Notes: generated from the letters alone by a model not told the origin. Counted from the stretch's first letter, positions 24,703-33,860 are shown. The stretch is 64,000 nucleotides of DNA from Gluconobacter oxydans (GCF_006539685.1 NZ_BJNM01000004.1:1-64000), one strand, 5' to 3'. Program-made: numbers and translations.

Positions 24703-25734
24703 ATGGCATTTCTTCACAAAACACCCCGTATCGCTCCTCCGCCAGAAGGCCGGACCGGTATTCTCCTTATCAATCTCGGAACGCCTGATGACACAGGCTA
24801 TTTTTCGGTAAGGCGATACCTGAGCGAATTTCTCTCTGACCGTCGCGTCATTGAGAGTCCCCCCCTGATCTGGCAGCCCATTCTGCAGAGCATCATCCTG
24901 ACAAAACGTCCCTTTGCCAGCGGCGCAAATTACGCGCGGATCTGGCACAAGGAAGAAAATGCCTCGCCATTGCGGGTCTATACGCGCAGGCAGGCCGAGG
25001 GGCTGGCTGAACGTCTCCGTGCTGATGGTGTACCTGTCGAATGGGGCATGCGCTATGGCTGCCCATCCGTCGCGAAGGCTGTTGAGAGCCTGATGGATCA
25101 GGGCTGTGACCGGATTATCAGCATCGCGCTGTATCCGCAGTATTCCGCCACGACGACCGCGACCGCCAACGACCAGCTTTTCCGCGCGCTCATGCGCCTG
25201 CGTCGTCAGCCAGCCGTTCTGACTGTTCCGTCTTTCCCGGATCATCCTGCTTTCATACGCGCCCTCGAGACGTCCGTGCAGGACACGCTTGCGGGTCTGA
25301 GCTTCAAACCGCAGCAGATCGTGGCGTCGTTTCATGGCCTTCCCAAGACCTGTATCGAAAAGGGCGACACCTATCGCGATGAGTGCGAGCGCACTATTTC
25401 GGCCCTACGTCAGGCGCTGGGGCTGAGTGAGGAGCAGATGCCCCTGACGTTCCAGTCCCGTTTCGGACCGCTGGAATGGGTCCAGCCTTATACGGCACCG
25501 TTCGTCAAAGCCCTGCCAGCCCAGGGAATCACAAAGATTGCCGTCATCATGCCAGGCTTCATGGTGGATTGTCTTGAGACGCTGGATGAGATCGGAAACG
25601 AACTTCGGGAAGAATTCATGGAAGCGGGGGGTGAAGAGTTTGCCCTTGTGCCGTGCCTGAACGACTCGAAAGGAGCGATCGATCTTCTTGAAGACCTGTC
25701 CCGCTCTGCCATGGCAGGCTTTCAGCGCGGCTGA
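24703..25734 (+). CDS. hemH: Ferrochelatase
   Basis: Inserts Fe2+ into protoporphyrin IX, the last step of protoheme synthesis, supplying cytochromes of the respiratory chain. The 343-residue product has GILLINLGTPD at the N-terminus, QYSATTTATAND, the active-site HGLPKTCIEKGDTY (conserved His) and ITKIAVIMPGFMVDCLETLDEI (catalytic Glu). GAGGG precedes the ATG at 24703 by six bases. It is monocistronic or co-transcribed with the 43-residue membrane protein, and ends at a strong terminator. Confidence 0.97.
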   Translation: MAFLHKTPRIAPPPEGRTGILLINLGTPDDTGYFSVRRYLSEFLSDRRVIESPPLIWQPILQSIILTKRPFASGANYARIWHKEENASPLRVYTRRQAEGLAERLRADGVPVEWGMRYGCPSVAKAVESLMDQGCDRIISIALYPQYSATTTATANDQLFRALMRLRRQPAVLTVPSFPDHPAFIRALETSVQDTLAGLSFKPQQIVASFHGLPKTCIEKGDTYRDECERTISALRQALGLSEEQMPLTFQSRFGPLEWVQPYTAPFVKALPAQGITKIAVIMPGFMVDCLETLDEIGNELREEFMEAGGEEFALVPCLNDSKGAIDLLEDLSRSAMAGFQRG

Positions 25735-25761
25735 GCTTTCCCGCTTTTCAGCTTTCATCAG

Positions 25762-25791
25762 AACCCCACCCGCCATCGGGTGGGGTTTTTT
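25762..25791 (+). terminator. Rho-independent terminator of hemH
   Basis: AACCCCACCCG / CGGGTGGGGTT is an 11-bp stem with loop CCAT and six Ts, 27 bp past the hemH stop. Confidence 0.93.
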
Positions 25792-25831
25792 GTAATCCCG
25801 GGACCGGAAAGAGGGGCAGATTTTATTTAGC

Positions 25832-25860
25832 TTGCATTGCGCGCAGCTTTTTCCTATAAC
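25832..25860 (+). promoter_or_regulatory. Sigma-70-type promoter ahead of levansucrase leader
   Basis: TTGCAT (25832-25837), 17 bp, TATAAC (25855-25860): a near-consensus -35/-10 pair with ideal spacing. The predicted start is near 25867. It drives the short terminated leader below and, on read-through, possibly the levansucrase gene. Confidence 0.6.
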
Positions 25861-25866
25861 TGTGGC

Positions 25867-25962
25867 AACGAGCCATAAAACATGGTCAAAAACCGGTTCA
25901 GAACGCAATTTCACAGAATGATTTCCATAAAGGCCACTCCCTTGGGGAGCGGCCTTTTTTTG
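25867..25962 (+). ncRNA. Putative ~95-nt terminated leader RNA or sRNA
   Basis: Between the promoter at 25832-25860 and the intrinsic terminator at 25929-25961 lies a ~95-nt segment with no ORF that looks like a gene; an ATG at 25882 opens a frame that runs on, but without ribosome-binding site or family-like residues. It contains a small palindrome (AACCGGTT). It could be a stand-alone small RNA or an attenuator controlling levansucrase, whose ATG is 157 bp beyond the terminator. Confidence 0.4.
25929..25961 (+). terminator. Intrinsic terminator inside levansucrase upstream region
   Basis: AAAGGCC-A-CTCCC / GGGAG-C-GGCCTTT (one internal mismatch) with a 3-nt loop and a seven-T run. No gene ends just upstream, so it terminates the short leader transcript. 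Confidence 0.8.
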
Positions 25963-26042
25963 TTGCGTATGTCAGAAGCGAGACACGTTTTCCTGCGCAA
26001 ATATTACGGCTCAGGACAGGATTTCGACCGTCTCTTCTGTTC

Positions 26043-26081
26043 GGTTTCCATTAACCGGTGTTCTTCCGGTTACTGGAAACC
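26043..26081 (+). promoter_or_regulatory. Long stem-loop in levansucrase 5' region
   Basis: GGTTTCCA-T-TAACCGG-N7-CCGGTTA-C-TGGAAACC forms an almost perfect 16-bp stem ending 37 bp before the levansucrase ATG. A T-rich but interrupted stretch follows. It may be an operator, an mRNA-stabilising hairpin or a second attenuator. The 384-bp stretch 25735-26118 holds this, the leader and its terminator, and no gene. Confidence 0.55.
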
Positions 26082-26118
26082 GTCTGATTCTTTTTCATTT
26101 TCAGTTACGGGAAAAATC

Positions 26119-27429
26119 ATGAACGCTGTTTCCAGCACGCAGAGCGCAATCCAGTCGGGTTCGCGCTGGACGATCGCTGACGCGATGAAGATTCATACCG
26201 ATGATCCGACGACGACCATGCCGGTCATCGATTATGCTTTCCCGGTCATCGATTCCGATGTGTGGCAGTGGGATACCTGGCTGCTGCGCGACATTCACGG
26301 CAAGACCGTGACCTTCAAGGGCTGGTACGTCATGTTCGCCCTCGTGGCCGACCGCTCCGCAACGGGCGATACGGTTGAGGGCTGGCACAGCCGCAACAAC
26401 TATTCCTATATCGGCTACTACTACAGCCGCACCGGCAATGGCGCGGACTGGAAGTTCGGCGGTCGTGTCATCAAGGAAGGCGCCAACTCCCGTAGCTGGG
26501 AATGGTCTGGCTGCGCGGTCATGCGCGAGAACAGCGGCAGTACGGTCGATCTGTTCTACACCTCCGTCAATGACATCCCGTCCGAGTCCGTTCCGTCCTA
26601 CACGACGGGCCGTATCCTCGCGGATGCCAACGGCGTGTGGTTCGAGGGTTTCGATGTCTGCACGGATATGTTCCAGGCGGATGGCGTGAACTACGCCAAC
26701 ATCGTCGAGGACCAGTACTGGGACTTCCGTGATCCGCACATCTTCCGTAACCCGGACGACAACCAGATCTACGCCCTGTTCGAAGGCAATGTGCCGGGCA
26801 TGCGCGGTGACTTCACCATCGGCTCCGACGAGAGGGGCCTCGTGCCGCCGGCTACGACCGTTCCGGCCGGTGCGCAGTATGGCGCCGCCGCCATCGGTAT
26901 TGCCCGTCTGAAATCCGACTCCACCAAGGGTGATTTCTCACAGTGGGAAATGCTGCCGGCGCTTGTCACCGCGCTCGGCGTCAATGACCAGACGGAACGC
27001 CCCCATGTCGTGTTCCAGGACGGTCTGACCTATCTGTTCACGATCTCCCATCACTCTACCTTCACCGGCAACAGCACGGGTCCGGATGGCGTGTATGGCT
27101 TCGTGTCGCGCAACGGTATTTTCGGCCCGTATGCTCCGCTGAACGGCTCCGGCCTCGTGCTCGGCAATCCCTCTTCGGCGCCGTACGAGACCTACTCGCA
27201 CTTCGTCGATCCTGCCGGTTACGTGCAGTCCTTCATCGACACCCTGCCGCAGCCCGGTTCGGCTGATCCGCAGAATCCGGAAACCTATCGCATCGGTGGC
27301 ACGCTGGCGCCGACCGTGAAGATCGTTCTCGACGGTGAGCGGACCTTCCTGACGGAAGTTCATGCCTATGGTCAGGTCTACGCCCAGGGCGTCTGGCCGA
27401 CCTCTTCGGCCTGGGACAAGCGTTCCTGA
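26119..27429 (+). CDS. Levansucrase (GH68), no signal peptide
   Basis: Splits sucrose and transfers fructose to water or growing levan. The 436-residue protein is the single-domain GH68 type. The nucleophile is Asp52 in WDTWLLRD, the transition-state stabiliser Asp205 in WDFRDPHIF, and the acid/base Glu293 in DQTERPH. EWSGCAVM and FEGFDVCTD also fit. Length and start resemble Zymomonas levansucrase (~423). MNAVSSTQSAIQSG is not a signal peptide, so export, if any, would be non-classical. I chose the ATG at 26119 (GGGA upstream); in-frame codons back to 25882 cross the hairpin. It has its own terminator. Confidence 0.93.
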   Translation: MNAVSSTQSAIQSGSRWTIADAMKIHTDDPTTTMPVIDYAFPVIDSDVWQWDTWLLRDIHGKTVTFKGWYVMFALVADRSATGDTVEGWHSRNNYSYIGYYYSRTGNGADWKFGGRVIKEGANSRSWEWSGCAVMRENSGSTVDLFYTSVNDIPSESVPSYTTGRILADANGVWFEGFDVCTDMFQADGVNYANIVEDQYWDFRDPHIFRNPDDNQIYALFEGNVPGMRGDFTIGSDERGLVPPATTVPAGAQYGAAAIGIARLKSDSTKGDFSQWEMLPALVTALGVNDQTERPHVVFQDGLTYLFTISHHSTFTGNSTGPDGVYGFVSRNGIFGPYAPLNGSGLVLGNPSSAPYETYSHFVDPAGYVQSFIDTLPQPGSADPQNPETYRIGGTLAPTVKIVLDGERTFLTEVHAYGQVYAQGVWPTSSAWDKRS

Positions 27430-27438
27430 AGCCGTTTT

Positions 27439-27467
27439 GCCCTCTCCCGAAAGGGGGAGGGCATTTT
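27439..27467 (+). terminator. Terminator of levansucrase gene
   Basis: GCCCTCTCCC / GGGGGAGGGC with a GAAA tetraloop and one T-G wobble, followed by A then five Ts, 10 bp past the stop. Confidence 0.9.
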
Positions 27468-27543
27468 TCTGCGTTTCAGGCGCAGAAATGCTCTGGCCTG
27501 AGGCCAAGAAACTGTATCAGCGATTTCTGGAAAAATTATCGGC

Positions 27544-27620
27544 TGGTCGGAGTGAGAGGATTCGAACCTCCGGCCCCTGCGTCCCGAACACAGTGCTCTA
27601 CCAGGCTGAGCTACACTCCG
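27544..27620 (-). tRNA. tRNA-Pro (anticodon CGG)
   Basis: The 77-nt minus-strand cloverleaf has acceptor CGGAGTG/CACTCCG, D-arm AGCTCAGCCTGGTAGAGC, anticodon stem CTGTG/CGCAG with loop TTCGGGA (anticodon CGG), T-arm GGAGGTTCGAATCCTCT and encoded CCA. It reads CCG, a frequent proline codon at this GC content. Confidence 0.96.
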
Positions 27621-27680
27621 GCCGACGGCGCTTCTCCTACAGGGGTTAACGCTTTCCTGCAAGGGGGCCAGAGCGAAAAA

Positions 27681-28388
27681 TCAGAGAATGAGTGCCGTTC
27701 GGGTGATATCCCGCCACGACCAGAGGACGGTACGGGCCTGCCCCTGAAGGTTCCAGACCGGCAGAAGCCCTACGCCGCCTTCAGCAACGCTGACCCGTGA
27801 GTCGGCGGAATTGTCGCGGTTGTCGCCCATGACGAACAGATGACCGGCAGGGACCGTGAAAGGCGCAATGTTATCCAGTTCGCCATCCTGCGAAAGTTTA
27901 AGGATGTTGTGATGCACATTCCCCGGCAGGATCTCGTCATAGCGTTCCGCCGGAAGCCAGACGCCTCTGCGGTTCTCCTCGCGGGCAGGGCCCATGTCCT
28001 TCCATGGTAGTTCGGTCCCATTCAGGACGACATGTCCGTGGACGAGCGCGATCCTGTCACCGGGAAGGCCGATGACGCGCTTGATCCAGGTCTGACGCAG
28101 ATTGGCCGGTGCCCGGAACACGACGACGTCTCCGCGGCGGGGCAGATGCCCGAAGAGGCGTCCTCCGCTGCTGTCATGCGGCTTCAGGGCATGACCGAAG
28201 GGCAGGTTGGCCGTGCTGAGACCATAAGAGGGCACAACGACACCGATCTGGTCCCCGATCATCAGTGTCGGCTCCATCGAAGCCGAGGGTACGATGTAGG
28301 CGGCAGCAAGGGCACTATGAATGGTCAGGAAGCCCAGAAGGACGGGCAGGCAGGACAGGATGTCTCGGGCGAACTTACGCAGGGTCAT
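27681..28388 (-). CDS. lepB: Signal peptidase I
   Basis: Removes signal peptides at the outer face of the inner membrane. The 235-residue product has one N-terminal membrane anchor (LPVLLGFLTIHSALAAAYIV). The catalytic Ser lies in PSASMEPTL, the general-base Lys in WIKRVIGLPGD, and the C-terminal box GDNRDNSADSR is present. It is shorter than the E. coli enzyme, as is usual for alphaproteobacteria. It follows etfA on the same strand but a terminator separates them; tRNA-Pro lies downstream. Confidence 0.95.
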   Translation of the reverse strand: MTLRKFARDILSCLPVLLGFLTIHSALAAAYIVPSASMEPTLMIGDQIGVVVPSYGLSTANLPFGHALKPHDSSGGRLFGHLPRRGDVVVFRAPANLRQTWIKRVIGLPGDRIALVHGHVVLNGTELPWKDMGPAREENRRGVWLPAERYDEILPGNVHHNILKLSQDGELDNIAPFTVPAGHLFVMGDNRDNSADSRVSVAEGGVGLLPVWNLQGQARTVLWSWRDITRTALIL

Positions 28389-28465
28389 GATGGGTGTCTC
28401 CGTGCCTTGGAGAGTGCCTGATGGGCGCCGGAGAGCCAGTTAAACCTCTGTCAGGTCCTGTCATG

Positions 28466-28502
28466 AAAAAAGGGGCGTCCCGTTATGGGGTGCCCCTTTT
28501 TT
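28466..28502 (-). terminator. Terminator of etf operon
   Basis: AAAAAGGGGC.. / ..GCCCCTTTTT is a ~10-bp core stem extended by wobble pairs, with a T-run on the minus strand 22 bp past the etfA stop. Confidence 0.85.
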
Positions 28503-28524
28503 GCCGTTTCAGGAACAGGACGCC

Positions 28525-29430
28525 TTACAGCGCCTTTTCAAGTTCCGGCAGGACTTCAAACAGATCGCCCACGATACCGTAATCGGCGACCTTGAAGATC
28601 GGCGCTTCCGGATCGGCATTGATCGCCACGATGACGCGGCTGTCCTTCATGCCGGCCAGATGCTGGATCGCCCCCGACAGGCCCACGGCGATGTAGAGTT
28701 CCGGCGCCACGATCTTGCCGGTCTGTCCGACCTGCATCTCGTTCGGGGCAAAGCCGGAATCCACAGCCGCACGCGATGCGCCAATGGCGGCGTTCAGCTT
28801 GTCAGCGATGGGTTCAAGCAGCTTGAAGTTCGCAGCGTCCTTCATGCCCTTGCCGCCGGAAATCACCACGCGGGCGGATTCCAGTTCAGGACGGTCGGAT
28901 GCGGAAAGCTCGACCTTCACGAAGACGGATTTCTCGCTGGCCGGAGCCTCGACCGTCTCGATGGCAGCGGAGCCACCCTCGGCCGCAACCGGATCGAAAT
29001 TGGAGCCGCGGATCGTCAGCACCTTGATGCTGTCGGAAGAGCGGACCGTTGCCAGGGCGTTGCCGGCATAGATCGGGCGCACGAACGTGTCGGCGTCCTT
29101 GATCTCGACCACATCCGGGATCGGCTGCACGTCCAGCAGGCCCGCCAGACGCGGCAGGATGTTCTTGCCGGTGGCGGAGGCTGCGGCCACGATGTGGCTG
29201 TAGTCCTTCGCACGGGCAGCCAGAAGGTCGGCAGCGGGCTCGGCCAGATCATTGACCAGACCCGGCACGCTGAGAACGCGCGTCACACCCGGCAGGGCAG
29301 CAGCGGCTTGTGCACCGTCTCCGAACACGATGGCATCGACGGCACCGAAGCGGGAGGCCGCGGCAACAGCCGAACGGGAAGCCTGACGGACTGTGCCGTT
29401 TTCGACTTCAATCAGAACAAGAGCGGTCAT
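28525..29430 (-). CDS. etfA: Electron transfer flavoprotein subunit alpha
   Basis: FAD-binding subunit of ETF, which collects electrons from acyl-CoA and related dehydrogenases. In the 301-residue protein the C-terminal FAD domain has [59 protein letters not shown] and [22 protein letters not shown], the standard ETF-alpha signatures. Its ATG overlaps the etfB stop by one base (TGATG), so the two are translated in a coupled way for equal stoichiometry. Confidence 0.97.
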   Translation of the reverse strand: MTALVLIEVENGTVRQASRSAVAAASRFGAVDAIVFGDGAQAAAALPGVTRVLSVPGLVNDLAEPAADLLAARAKDYSHIVAAASATGKNILPRLAGLLDVQPIPDVVEIKDADTFVRPIYAGNALATVRSSDSIKVLTIRGSNFDPVAAEGGSAAIETVEAPASEKSVFVKVELSASDRPELESARVVISGGKGMKDAANFKLLEPIADKLNAAIGASRAAVDSGFAPNEMQVGQTGKIVAPELYIAVGLSGAIQHLAGMKDSRVIVAINADPEAPIFKVADYGIVGDLFEVLPELEKAL

Positions 29431-30179
29431 CAGATCACCTTCGCTTCTGTCTTGAGCTTCTCGACCAGTTCGGCCGCGCTGTTCACCTTCACGCCTTCCT
29501 TGCGCTCGGACGGCTCGGCCACGGAGACCACCGTCAGGCGCGAGGCCGTGTCGATACCGAGGCTGTCGATCTCGATCGTCTCAAGCGGCTTCTTGCGGGC
29601 CTTCATGATGTTCGGCAGGGAGGCATAGCGCGGCTCATTGAGGCGCAGATCCGCCGTGATCACGGCCGGGAGCGTGAGGGACACGACTTCCGTACCACCA
29701 TCGATCTCGCGGGCGACTTCGACGCGGCCATCGGCAACCGTCACGGCACTTGCGAACGTGCCCTGCGGCCAGCCAAGCTTGGCGGCCAGAATCTGGCCCG
29801 TGGCGTTCATGTCGTCGTCGATCGCCTGCTTGCCCATGCAGATCAGGCCAGCTTCCTCGCGCGTGGCGATGGCCTTGAGCACATTGGCCACGGCGCGCGG
29901 CTCAAGCGTGTCGTCCGTACGCACGAGAATGGCGCGGTCGGCACCCATGGCCATGGCCGTGCGCAGGACGTCCTGCGCGGCCTGTGCGCCGATGGTTACG
30001 GCCACGACTTCCTTTGCGGCACCCTTTTCACGCAGGCGTACCGCTTCTTCGACCGCAATTTCGTCGAACGGATTCATGGACATTTTCACGCCCTGCGTTT
30101 CGACACCGCTGCCATCGGCCGCTACACGTACCTTGACGTTGTAATCGACCACCCGTTTGACTGGGACCAGAACTTTCAT
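29430..30179 (-). CDS. etfB: Electron transfer flavoprotein subunit beta
   Basis: AMP-binding partner of EtfA. The 249-residue protein starts [18 protein letters not shown], the usual N-terminus. It has [38 protein letters not shown] and the ETF-beta signature around [19 protein letters not shown]. In-frame codons up to 30209 do not fit the family. The gene lies 106 bp downstream of the ETF-quinone oxidoreductase gene on the same strand, so all partners of the electron path are together. Confidence 0.97.
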   Translation of the reverse strand: MKVLVPVKRVVDYNVKVRVAADGSGVETQGVKMSMNPFDEIAVEEAVRLREKGAAKEVVAVTIGAQAAQDVLRTAMAMGADRAILVRTDDTLEPRAVANVLKAIATREEAGLICMGKQAIDDDMNATGQILAAKLGWPQGTFASAVTVADGRVEVAREIDGGTEVVSLTLPAVITADLRLNEPRYASLPNIMKARKKPLETIEIDSLGIDTASRLTVVSVAEPSERKEGVKVNSAAELVEKLKTEAKVI

Positions 30180-30285
30180 CGTCATCTTTCGCTGCTGTCG
30201 CCGCCACAAAAACGGGCGCCACCGTAGCGGGACTGACTGAAAAAGTCACATTCCGCTCCGGATGCGCCCGTCTGCGGGAAGAAAT

Positions 30286-31926
30286 TCACATCCCGACGGG
30301 ATAGTTCGGACCGCCGCCACCTTCGGGCGTGCACCATTCGATGTTCTGCGTCGGATCCTTGATGTCGCAGGTTTTGCAGTGCACGCAGTTCTGGGCGTTG
30401 ATCCGGAGCTGCCAGGCGTTTTCGCCCGTCTGTTCCTGTTCATACACGCCAGCCGGGCAGTAGCGGCTCTCCGGCGAATCGAACACGTCATGATTGACGG
30501 TGCGCCAGATAGCCTCGTTACGCAGCTTGAGGTGAACCGGCTGGTTTTCCTCGTGGTTCGTGCCACTCAGGAAGACCGAACTGACGCGATCGAAGGTGAT
30601 CTTCCCGTCAGGCTTGGGATACTCGATCTTTTTGCACAGCGAGGCCGGACGCAGCGTTTCGTTATCGGCATGCGGATGATGCAGCGTCCAGGGGGCACGA
30701 CCGCGCAGGATCATGCTGTCGATGCCGGCATAGATCGCGCCGAGCTTCATGCCCCACTTCGCGAAGGCCGGGCGAATGTTGCGGACGTCGCGCAGTTCGG
30801 ACCACAGCCAGGACTGGCGGACACGCGCTGTCATGCTGGCGGCTTCCTTTTTGTCCTTTTCCAGAGCCTCGGCAACGGCTTCGGCCGCGATCATGCCGGA
30901 CTTCATGGCCGTATGCGTGCCCTTGATCTTGGGCACGTTCAGGAAACCCGCCGAATCACCGGCCAGCACACCGCCCGGGAAGGTCAGGCGCGGAATGGAC
31001 TGGAAGCCACCTTCGGACAGGGCGCGTGCGCCGTAGATCAGACGCTTGCCACCCTCGAAATGCTCCCGGAAGGCCGGGTGCAGCTTGGTGCGCTGCATTT
31101 CCTCGAAGGGCGAGAGATAGGTGTTGGCGTAATCGAGGCCGGTCACGAAGCCGAAGCTGACCAGATTTTCCCCGAAATGATAGAGCCAGGCGCCACCATA
31201 GGTATGGTCATCGAGCGGCCAGCCAAAGCTGTGCTGCACGAGGCCAGGGCGATGCTTTTCCGCCGGGATTTCCCAGACTTCCTTGACGCCAAGGCCATAG
31301 GTCTGCGGGTCGACGCCTTTGCGCAGCCCAAAACGCTTCATGGCATGGCCGGTCAGGGAGCCGCGTGCGCCCTCGGTCAGGATGGTCTGTTTGGCGCGCA
31401 GGATCATGCCGGGCGTGAAGTTCGGCCCGTGCTCACCGTTGCGCTCGATACCCATGTCGCCCGTGATGACACCGGCAACGCGGTTGTCTTCAATGAACAG
31501 TTCCGCGCCCGAGAACCCCGGATAGATTTCCACCCCAAGGGCTTCGGCCTGTTCGCCAAGCCAGCGGCAGACTTCGCCGAGCGAGACAACGTAGTTCCCG
31601 TGATTGGCCATCTGCGGCATCACGCGATCCAGATACGGCACCTCGAACGAGCGCATTTCCGTCAAGAACAGCATCCGCTCTTCCGTCACCTGCGTGCGGA
31701 GCGGGGCGTCCAGATCGCGCCAGTTCGGCAGAAGCTCATCAAGCGTGCGCGGCTCGATCACGGCGCCCGAGACGATGTGGGCGCCGATCTCGCTACCTTT
31801 TTCGATCAGGCAGATGCCCGCATCCGGCATCAGCTGTTTCAGGCGGATCGCGGCGGAGAGACCGGCGGGACCGCCACCGACCACCACGACATCGAATTCC
31901 ATTTCTTCGCGTTCGATCTGGGTCAT
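30286..31926 (-). CDS. ETF-ubiquinone oxidoreductase
   Basis: Passes electrons from reduced ETF to ubiquinone at the inner membrane. The 546-residue protein begins with the FAD-binding VVVGGGPAGLSAAIRLKQL. It has quinone- and membrane-binding regions in the middle and ends with a [4Fe-4S] ferredoxin-type site, NCVHCKTCDIKDPTQNI. Motif order matches mitochondrial ETFDH. It starts 38 bp after trmB and precedes etfB by 106 bp. Which dehydrogenases feed it is not evident from this window. Confidence 0.96.
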   Translation of the reverse strand: MTQIEREEMEFDVVVVGGGPAGLSAAIRLKQLMPDAGICLIEKGSEIGAHIVSGAVIEPRTLDELLPNWRDLDAPLRTQVTEERMLFLTEMRSFEVPYLDRVMPQMANHGNYVVSLGEVCRWLGEQAEALGVEIYPGFSGAELFIEDNRVAGVITGDMGIERNGEHGPNFTPGMILRAKQTILTEGARGSLTGHAMKRFGLRKGVDPQTYGLGVKEVWEIPAEKHRPGLVQHSFGWPLDDHTYGGAWLYHFGENLVSFGFVTGLDYANTYLSPFEEMQRTKLHPAFREHFEGGKRLIYGARALSEGGFQSIPRLTFPGGVLAGDSAGFLNVPKIKGTHTAMKSGMIAAEAVAEALEKDKKEAASMTARVRQSWLWSELRDVRNIRPAFAKWGMKLGAIYAGIDSMILRGRAPWTLHHPHADNETLRPASLCKKIEYPKPDGKITFDRVSSVFLSGTNHEENQPVHLKLRNEAIWRTVNHDVFDSPESRYCPAGVYEQEQTGENAWQLRINAQNCVHCKTCDIKDPTQNIEWCTPEGGGGPNYPVGM

Positions 31927-31964
31927 GATGTCAGGAAACTCGCTGAATAACAGGGTTGGAGAGT

Positions 31965-32660
31965 TCAGGGACGGCGCGTGAAAGTCCAGTAGAATGGCAC
32001 ACGCCCTTCGCGGAAGGCTTTGGCCTCATAGCGCGTGGGCGACCAGCCTTCGGGACGTTCTTTGGCCGGGGGAGGCGCATCGAACAGGTCCTGCTGGCCC
32101 ATCACTTCCGTGACCCACTCCTGATAGACAGGGTGATCACTGGCGACGCGCCAGATGGCTCCGGGTTTCAGGACGCGGTGCATCTGTCTGATATTTTCCG
32201 GATGCACGAAGCGGCGCTTGGCGTGCCGGGCCTTGGGCCACGGGTCCGGGAACATCAGATACGCCCGGTCCAGACATGCATCGGGCATGTCCTTGAGCAG
32301 CAGGCGGGCGTCTTCGGCCCAGATGCGGAAATGGGGCGGCGGCGTGGCCGTGTCTTCCTCGCCTTCGGGCACGAGGCGCGAAAGCAGGGAGCACAGACCG
32401 TTCTCGAAGACCTCGGAGGCGATATAACCAACATCCGGGTTCAGTTCGGACTGGCCGATGGCATGTTCGCCGCCGCCGAAACCGATTTCGAGAAAGACGC
32501 GCGAAACCGCATCGGAGAATCCCGCAGCGGGATTTTCCGGTGAGGTAAAGGAAAGCCGGGGCAGCGCCTTCTCAAGAAGGTGCTGCTGCCGGGCCCGGAG
32601 CGGATGGCCGCGCTGACGACCGTAAAGCCGCTCCGGCTGGGGTTTGAGAGACTCGACCAG
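31965..32660 (-). CDS. trmB: tRNA (guanine-N7)-methyltransferase, non-canonical start
   Basis: Methylates G46 of tRNAs using S-adenosylmethionine. The frame shows the N-terminal LYGRQRGHPLRARQ, the SAM-binding FLEIGFGGGEHA and the TrmB hallmark MFPDPWPKARHAKRRFVHP. The frame is open from the metK stop (32676), and both genes share it, yet it holds no ATG, GTG or TTG until a GTG at 32372, far inside the conserved fold. The only plausible initiator is CTG at 32658-32660, giving a 231-residue protein with normal spacing to LYGR. Alternatives are read-through of the metK TAA or a sequence error. Product identity is firm; the start is not. Confidence 0.85.
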   Translation of the reverse strand: MVESLKPQPERLYGRQRGHPLRARQQHLLEKALPRLSFTSPENPAAGFSDAVSRVFLEIGFGGGEHAIGQSELNPDVGYIASEVFENGLCSLLSRLVPEGEEDTATPPPHFRIWAEDARLLLKDMPDACLDRAYLMFPDPWPKARHAKRRFVHPENIRQMHRVLKPGAIWRVASDHPVYQEWVTEVMGQQDLFDAPPPAKERPEGWSPTRYEAKAFREGRVPFYWTFTRRP

Positions 32661-32675
32661 GGGTTTTCTGCCAGA

Positions 32676-33860
32676 TTACCGGTTCAGGGCGCCACGCAAC
32701 GTGGTGACCAGATCGGTCTGTTCCCAGGTGAAGTTGTCCAGAACCGGATCCGGCGCACGACCGAAATGGCCGTAAGCGGAGGTCGGAACATAGATCGGAC
32801 GGTTCAGGCGCAGATGCTTGCGGATGCCGCGCGGGGAGAGGTCCACAACCTCGTTAAGGATCGCACCCAGACGGGCTTCGTCCACGTCCTTGCCCGTGCC
32901 GTCGAGGTCAACATAGACCGAGAGCGGCTTGGACACGCCGATGGCGTAGCTGAGCTGGATCGTGCAGCGGTCGGCAAGGCCGGCAGCCACGACGTTCTTG
33001 GCGAGGTAACGTGCGGCATAGGCTGCCGAACGGTCCACCTTCGTGGGATCCTTGCCGGAGAATGCGCCACCACCATGCGGGGCTGCGCCACCATAGGTGT
33101 CGACAATGATCTTGCGACCCGTCAGGCCGGCGTCGCCGTCCGGTCCGCCGATGACGAAGTTACCGGTCGGGTTCACGTAGAACTCGTCTTCCGGGCAGGT
33201 CCAGCCTTCCGGCAGGATGCCGTTGACCACGTCGCGCAGGGTTTCGCGGATCGTGTTCTGGCTCATGCCCTCGACATGCTGCGTGGAAATCACGACGGAC
33301 GTGACGCCAACCGGCTTGCCATCGACATAACGCAGCGTGACCTGGCTCTTGGCATCCGGCAGAAGGCCGACCCCACGGGCGTCGCCGTTCTTGCGGTAGT
33401 CGCGGATGCGCTCGAGGATCGTCTGCGCGTAATACAGCGGCGCAGGCATCAGGTGTTCGGTTTCGCGCGTGGCGTAGCCGAACATGATGCCCTGGTCACC
33501 AGCGCCCTCGTCCTTGTCGCTGCCGCTGTCAACGCCTTGGGCGATGTCGGCGGACTGTGCGTGCAGGTAGGAGGTGATGTCGGCCTTCTTCCAGGAGAAA
33601 CCTTCCTGGTCGTAGCCGATGTCCTTGATGGCTTCACGGGCACGGTCGATCAGCGTGTCCTCGACCTCTTTGGGGCCGCGGACTTCACCGGCCAGGATGA
33701 CGCGGTTGGTGGTGACCAGCGTCTCACAGGCAACACGTGCTTCCGGATCGGCCTGCAGATAGGCGTCCAGAACGGTATCGGAAATGCGGTCCGCCACCTT
33801 GTCGGGATGGCCCTCGGAAACGGACTCGGACGTGAAAAGGAAATCGCCGTGATTGCGCAC
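32676..33860 (-). CDS. metK: S-adenosylmethionine synthetase
   Basis: Makes S-adenosylmethionine from methionine and ATP. The 394-residue product has [13 protein letters not shown] at the N-terminus, the ATP-binding [12 protein letters not shown] and the phosphate loop [16 protein letters not shown]. The start is GTG at 33860 ([14 protein letters not shown]), with GCGAGG upstream. It heads a minus-strand group with trmB, which uses its product, then the etf genes. The TAA stop at 32676-32678 is in the same frame as trmB. A structured hairpin lies 35 bp upstream of the start. Confidence 0.97.

Noticed and set aside
25882-26118. 79-residue N-terminal extension of levansucrase
   Set aside because: It would read through the terminator and hairpin, has no signal peptide, and the GH68 start matches the ATG at 26119.
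30262-31950. 562-codon open frame antisense to ETF-quinone oxidoreductase
   Set aside because: The minus strand has FAD and [4Fe-4S] motifs in order; the plus-strand frame is a shadow.
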